DNA of 60,874 nucleotides from an uncultured Lachnospiraceae bacterium. Lineage in GTDB: Bacteria > Bacillota > Clostridia > Lachnospirales > Lachnospiraceae. The notes below the pieces were generated by a model, which saw only the letters and a program-made list of their open reading frames with translations, searched no databases and was not told the DNA's origin. Below, piece after piece: positions 57,173 through 60,874 of this stretch. Positions within the stretch are counted from its first letter, which is position 1. Each line of letters starts with the position of its first letter. The stretch lies in NCBI GenBank assembly GCA_910579865.1, contig CAJTXA010000020.1:474-61347 (forward strand). The letters are read 5' to 3'. The translations under genes were made by a program, and so were the position numbers.

Positions 57173-58384
57173 ATGATTGAAATTATTTATAGTGAGAATA
57201 AAGAAGAAAAAACAGCAGGATTTCCAGTGAAATTGCCAAGAAATTTCCGTCAGATTGGAAGTGGAGAGGATTATCGTAAAGTGTATATAGAGGATTATGT
57301 AATGACTTATATTAGGAAATTGTGGGAGCAGGGAGAGCAAGAGTATCAGGTTGGAGTTCTTATGGGAAGTTGTAAAAAATATGGAGGAGAAACTTATTTA
57401 TTTATATCAGGTGCAGTAAAAGTGGAAGAAATGGAACAGGAGGGGAATAATCTTAAATTTACGGATAAAGTATGGACAAATCTGTATGAAAAAATAAAAC
57501 AATATTTTAATAGTTTTGAAATAGTGGGATGGTTTTATGCAAGAAACGATTCTGTAAGAGAAATTGATGCAGGTTTGTTTAAAACACATGTAGATAATTT
57601 TGGAGGAATGGATAAAGTTTTATTTTTAATTGATAAAAAGGAGAAAGAAGAAGAGTTTTATGCTTATGAAAATGGGCAGCTTGCTAGACTTTCTGGATAT
57701 TATGTTTATTATGAAAAGAATGAACAAATGCAAGAATATATGGTAGAGCAGGCACCAAATGAAAGTGTGGATGAACGAAATGATGACAGAGTAACATCAA
57801 ATTATCGTTTATTAGTGCAGGAAAAACAAGATACACATACGAAAAAAAAATTAAGTAGTGCTTTATATACAGCATGTACTTGTCTAGTAATTGCTATTTT
57901 AGCAGCAGGAACTGTTTTGGTGCGAGATTATGATCGGATGCAACAGTTAGAAAGTCAAGTTCATCAAATAGCTGTGTCTGTATTAGGACAGAATACAGAA
58001 ACTGTAAAAGTAGAACAAGTAAATGGGGAGGTATATCCAACTGAAACAAAAGAAACTGAGGTAGTTATAGATACAATTTCAGAATCAGAAACACAAACAA
58101 AGGAAATCGTTACTTCAGAGATAGTTACTTCAGAGATTGCAACTACCATAACAGAAAGTACGTCAGCAGTAGAAGAAAAAGACCCTGAACCAGATACAAC
58201 GTTAGGAACACAGGATTCTAATGGACAGGCAGGATATTATTATACAGTAAAAAAAGGAGAAACTTTAACTTCTATTTGTGTTGCAATATATCAGTCGGAT
58301 CTTATGGTACCTGCAATTAAGGAAGCAAATGGTATTGAAGATGGAGATAAGATTTATCCGGGACAAGAAATTTATCTTCCCTAA
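57173..58384 (+). CDS. membrane protein: degenerate MPN/JAB-like domain + TM + LysM
   Basis: 403 residues from ATG 57173 (GGGG six bases upstream). Cytoplasmic N-terminus (about 15-195) whose pattern fits an MPN/JAMM fold: VYIEDYVMTYIRKLW, EYQVGVLMGSCKKY, ETYLFISGAVKVEE, FEIVGWFYARND, DKVLFLIDKKEKEEEFYAYE. The metal motif HxH-x10-D is absent (GWFYARND in place of GWYHSHPG), so it would be inactive. Then one membrane segment (about 240-262), a Thr/Glu-rich spacer with repeats (EIVTSEIVTSEI) and a C-terminal LysM (YYTVKKGETLTSICVAIYQS) that binds peptidoglycan. Likely links the wall to a cytoplasmic partner. LysM is certain, MPN is inferred. Confidence 0.8.
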   Translation: MIEIIYSENKEEKTAGFPVKLPRNFRQIGSGEDYRKVYIEDYVMTYIRKLWEQGEQEYQVGVLMGSCKKYGGETYLFISGAVKVEEMEQEGNNLKFTDKVWTNLYEKIKQYFNSFEIVGWFYARNDSVREIDAGLFKTHVDNFGGMDKVLFLIDKKEKEEEFYAYENGQLARLSGYYVYYEKNEQMQEYMVEQAPNESVDERNDDRVTSNYRLLVQEKQDTHTKKKLSSALYTACTCLVIAILAAGTVLVRDYDRMQQLESQVHQIAVSVLGQNTETVKVEQVNGEVYPTETKETEVVIDTISESETQTKEIVTSEIVTSEIATTITESTSAVEEKDPEPDTTLGTQDSNGQAGYYYTVKKGETLTSICVAIYQSDLMVPAIKEANGIEDGDKIYPGQEIYLP

Positions 58385-58460
58385 AAAATACGTGCGTTTT
58401 TGAAGGAAGTATTGTATAATGGGAAATTGTAATCATACATAATGCCCAGAGGAAAAGAAT

Positions 58461-59696
58461 ATGGCAGACATAAGACAATTTGTGAAAAAGGATGGCAGGT
58501 ATACATTATTAGAACGGATAAAGAAAGAAAAAACAGTTAAGGAAGATACAACAAATCAGAAAAAAATACTGCCTCCGATTGGTAAAATAATAAGAAAAGG
58601 AGTTGGAATAGTGCTGTTAGGAGCATTATTTTTAACAGGTATATATTTTTATGAAAGGAGAAGAACCTATACAGGGTATGATGTATTGACTTTAACAGAG
58701 TTATCAGAGTCAGGAAATATGACTTATATGGCTTACGGAGATTATATTCTTCGATATAGTATGGATGGGATTTCTTGTTTAGATAAGAATGGTACTTTAA
58801 TATGGGGACAGGCATATGAAATTAAAAATCCAATTATTGATATTTGTAAGGATTATGTAGCAGTGGCAGCACAGAAAGAAAATACAATTTATTTGTTTAA
58901 TCAATTTGGAAATCAGGGAATAGTTACGACAGATTATCCTATTACATCGATATCAGTTGCTTCTCAAGGTGTAGTAGCAGCTGTAATGGAGGATAGTGGA
59001 ATGAATTATATTAAACTATATTCAAAAGAGGGAAGGGAATTAATTAAATTTAGGACTTCTTTAGAAAAAAATGGTTATCCAATGGCGATTGATCTTTCAG
59101 AAGATGGAAGAAAAATGATAATGTCTTCTATTGACATTGCAGAGAATGAATTGGAAAATTCCTTAGTATTTTATAATTTTTCAGAAGTTGGACAAAATTA
59201 TATTGAACAACTTGTTGGTGGTTACAGTAAAAAGGAATTGGGAGATGTGCTAATCCCAGAAGTGGCGTTTTTAGATAATACAAATATTTGTGCATTTGCA
59301 GATAATAAGCTTATTTTTTTTCAAATGAAGGAAATTCCAGAATTAATTAAAATAGTGGAAATACAGCAAGAAATACATAGTGTTTTTTATGATGAAAAGA
59401 ATATTGGTATTGTATTAAACGATGTAGAAATAGGAGGAGTGTATTTATTGCAGATTTATAATAGCGCAGGAGATCTTACAAGAGAAATTTCTTTGGAGCA
59501 AGATTATAAAGATATTTCATTCGCACAAGATCAAGTGATTTTATATAATGATAATAGTGTGTGTATTTATTCTCTTGATGGTAATAAGAAGTTTGAATAT
59601 ACATTTGAAAAAAATATTATTTTATTTAAGCAGATTACAGGATATCGGTATGTGTGGGTAAATTCTTCTTCCATTAATGATATTCGTTTAAAGTAA
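58461..59696 (+). CDS. DUF5711-like membrane-anchored beta-propeller protein
   Basis: 411 residues: cytoplasmic basic N-terminus, one membrane segment at about 46-66 (VGIVLLGALFLTGIYFYERR) and an outer domain with repeated strands of WD/PQQ-like type (YILRYSMDGISCLDKNGTLI, KENTIYLFNQFGNQG, SVCIYSLDGNKKFEY). I take it as DUF5711 from memory. Such proteins are common next to CvpA and LysM genes in Lachnospiraceae. 76 bases after the LysM gene, 31 before the CvpA-like gene; probably one operon. Function unknown. Confidence 0.7.
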   Translation: MADIRQFVKKDGRYTLLERIKKEKTVKEDTTNQKKILPPIGKIIRKGVGIVLLGALFLTGIYFYERRRTYTGYDVLTLTELSESGNMTYMAYGDYILRYSMDGISCLDKNGTLIWGQAYEIKNPIIDICKDYVAVAAQKENTIYLFNQFGNQGIVTTDYPITSISVASQGVVAAVMEDSGMNYIKLYSKEGRELIKFRTSLEKNGYPMAIDLSEDGRKMIMSSIDIAENELENSLVFYNFSEVGQNYIEQLVGGYSKKELGDVLIPEVAFLDNTNICAFADNKLIFFQMKEIPELIKIVEIQQEIHSVFYDEKNIGIVLNDVEIGGVYLLQIYNSAGDLTREISLEQDYKDISFAQDQVILYNDNSVCIYSLDGNKKFEYTFEKNIILFKQITGYRYVWVNSSSINDIRLK

Positions 59697-59727
59697 TTGA
59701 TAGAAACAAGTGAGAAAGAGGGTAAGT

Positions 59728-60450
59728 ATGGAAAGTATAAATAATTGGTTGGTAATTGTAGTACTGGTTTATATTATACTAAGTATTGGGAATGGTTATC
59801 GAAAGGGTTTTGTGAAAATGATCGTTTCGATAGTAGCTTTATTTGTGGTAATTATGATAAGTCGGATGGTGGCTCCACAAGTAGAAAAATACCTTAGAGA
59901 AGAAACAACAGTATATGAACAAATTCAAAATAGAACAGAAGATTATGTGGATCATATATTAGAGGGAAAGCTACAAAATGGATTGTTTTCGGTTTCAGAT
60001 CAAGCTTATGCAATTGAGGAGTTGCCCTTACCTAAATATATACGGGCAGCTTTAACCAAAAATAATATAGAAACTGTTTATCAGGCTTTAGGAGTAAGTG
60101 CTTTTGAAGATTATGTGAGTGGAGTATTAGCAGAAGTTACAATTCGTGCAATTGCGTTTATATTTAGTTTTATTGTAGTTGGAATTGGTGTTTGGGTAGT
60201 TGCAAAATTGATTGAGGGGATATTTAAATTACCTGGATTGAATTGGCTGAATCGATTGGGAGGAGCAGCGGCAGGAGGACTTAAGGCATTTATTGTACTT
60301 TGGATTTTATGCTTAGTAGTTACGGCAGCATCTGGAACAAAGATAGGACAACAGACTTTAAGCATGATACGAGAAAGTCAAATACTTAGTGCTATTTATA
60401 ATCACAATTACCTTATGGATTGGATTACTGAAATTTTTACTTTTTTTTAA
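59728..60450 (+). CDS. CvpA-family membrane protein
   Basis: 240 residues from ATG 59728 (GAGGG upstream; a GTG at 59710 is in frame but has no site). CvpA fold: YIILSIGNGYRKGFVKMIVS at the N-terminus and the C-terminal GLNWLNRLGGAAAGGLKAFI followed by a membrane segment; four membrane segments with a longer outer loop than in E. coli CvpA. Family members affect colicin V production, biofilm and envelope integrity; precise role unknown. Followed by a terminator. Confidence 0.88.
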   Translation: MESINNWLVIVVLVYIILSIGNGYRKGFVKMIVSIVALFVVIMISRMVAPQVEKYLREETTVYEQIQNRTEDYVDHILEGKLQNGLFSVSDQAYAIEELPLPKYIRAALTKNNIETVYQALGVSAFEDYVSGVLAEVTIRAIAFIFSFIVVGIGVWVVAKLIEGIFKLPGLNWLNRLGGAAAGGLKAFIVLWILCLVVTAASGTKIGQQTLSMIRESQILSAIYNHNYLMDWITEIFTFF

Positions 60451-60541
60451 GTAATATCTAAACATTAATATAATGTAATTTACAGTGATATGGGATAGAA
60501 GTCAGTAGAGGCAACTTAGAGGTTAAAATAAATGAAAAAAG

Positions 60542-60597
60542 AATGACTTTTGTTTGTATAATACGGGCAAAAGTCATTGTAATAATAGTTTTTTATT
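60542..60597 (+). terminator. terminator after the CvpA-like gene
   Basis: AATGACTTTTG (60542-60552) pairs perfectly with CAAAAGTCATT (60568-60578); the T-rich tract (GTTTTTTATT) follows after 10 bases. Confidence 0.7.
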
Positions 60598-60622
60598 ATA
60601 AAAGATAATTCTTAGAAAGTAG

Positions 60623-60651
60623 TTGACAAATAAAAACAACAATGGTAATAT
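60623..60651 (+). promoter_or_regulatory. tandem promoter P1 (rRNA-type)
   Basis: TTGACA (60623-60628), 17 bases, TAATAT (60646-60651): near-consensus SigA promoter. Confidence 0.75.
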
Positions 60652-60726
60652 AAGAAAGTTATAGCTTGTAAAAATTTTGAAATTTTAGGATATTTTTTAT
60701 TTTATGAAAAATAATTCAAAAAATAG

Positions 60727-60755
60727 TTGACAAAATATTAGAAATGTGATAGTAT
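60727..60755 (+). promoter_or_regulatory. tandem promoter P2 (rRNA-type)
   Basis: TTGACA (60727-60732), 17 bases, TAGTAT (60750-60755). Two consensus promoters about 100 bases apart are typical of rRNA operons. Confidence 0.75.
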
Positions 60756-60874
60756 AAACAAGCTGTTACCGATAAAAGGTGATAGAAGAATAGAACATTG
60801 ATAATTGAACAGTATAAAAAACCAACCTTGAAAATTCAATTTGAGAATCAAAACAAAGTTGTGAAAAAACCAAA

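Larger units (their letters stand above)
60451..60874. other. promoter/leader region, probably upstream of an rRNA operon
   Basis: After the CvpA-like gene: a terminator, two strong promoters (listed) and a leader of about 120 bases that contains AACCTTGAAAATTCAA and GTGAAAAAACC, the kind of sequence I associate with 16S leaders in Lachnospiraceae. The rRNA itself is outside the window. Confidence 0.5.

Noticed and set aside
1..60874. tRNA genes, CRISPR-cas, toxin-antitoxin or restriction genes
   Set aside because: I looked for them and saw none that I could support.

Overview
The window comes from a low-GC, motile, spore-forming member of the Clostridia, most likely a Lachnospiraceae. Evidence: AT-rich codon use, flagellin/FliS with a SigD-type promoter, sporulation-type proteins (YyaC and YtaF families), Firmicutes families such as DUF2508, DUF4474 and DUF5711, and AGGAGG-type ribosome sites throughout. 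Base composition judged by eye varies in blocks: 1-10 kb is GC-richer than the rest (PTS operon, serine recombinases), 11-37 kb and 50-61 kb look like native core, and 37.1-50.0 kb is extremely AT-rich.

Layout. 1-5.0 kb: an alpha-glucoside PTS operon (GH13 hydrolase, EIIBCA, HAD phosphatase, an HPr with Lys in place of regulatory Ser46) that decays into ptsI and amylosucrase fragments. 5.1-10.8 kb: a mobile-element scar (truncated IS4-type gene fused to an intact IS200/IS605 tnpA, two tandem large serine recombinases, an IS3 fragment, a recombinase tail). 11.2-16.1 kb: a two-component system, then two divergent XRE regulators whose intergenic region carries two opposed arrays of 10-bp repeats. 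16.2-24.4 kb: an aconitase-superfamily hydratase, a membrane protein bracketed by two long hairpins, and a tetR-amylase-glgB operon with an operator between -35 and -10. 24.5-29.4 kb: flagellar genes (FliK-like protein, flagellin, FliS). 29.5-37.0 kb: DUF2508, MraY-like transferase, methionine aminopeptidase, VanZ-like protein, Ca2+ P-type ATPase converging on a YtaF protein with an EF-hand-like loop, and an M19 dipeptidase.

37.0-50.1 kb is a genomic island. It lies between a broken copy of the 5' end of an amidohydrolase gene (37005) and the intact gene (50018). It is littered with insertion-sequence remains (two decayed IS605 copies, an IS4 element nested in one of them, a decayed IS1182). 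Between these sits what I consider the most interesting system in the window: a probable microcin C-like (peptidyl-nucleotide) or related ThiF-dependent peptide cluster. It has a ThiF/MccB-type adenylating enzyme with an N-terminal peptide-clamp-like domain, an MFS exporter, a fold-III PLP decarboxylase, a fold-I PLP gamma-synthase-like enzyme, an AAC(3)-type acetyltransferase and a cytoplasmic family-5 solute-binding-like protein. A seven-codon reading frame, MRNEYKN, lies 109 bases upstream of the ThiF gene and has the form of known microcin C precursors (seven residues, C-terminal Asn). A second peptide candidate, 39 codons and acidic, with a good ribosome site, lies divergent to the operon. 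The proposed roles are inference: ThiF activates the peptide C-terminus, the two PLP enzymes add and decarboxylate an aminocarboxypropyl group, MFS exports, and the acetyltransferase and binding protein confer immunity.

50.0-60.9 kb returns to core-like genes: YtcJ-type amidohydrolase, a metallophosphoesterase/DUF4474 pair, a zinc-ribbon membrane protein, an HExxH protein, YyaC, an MPN-like/LysM membrane protein, DUF5711 and CvpA-family proteins. The window ends in a tandem strong promoter and leader that look like the start of an rRNA operon. I saw no tRNA or rRNA body, CRISPR array or replication origin.
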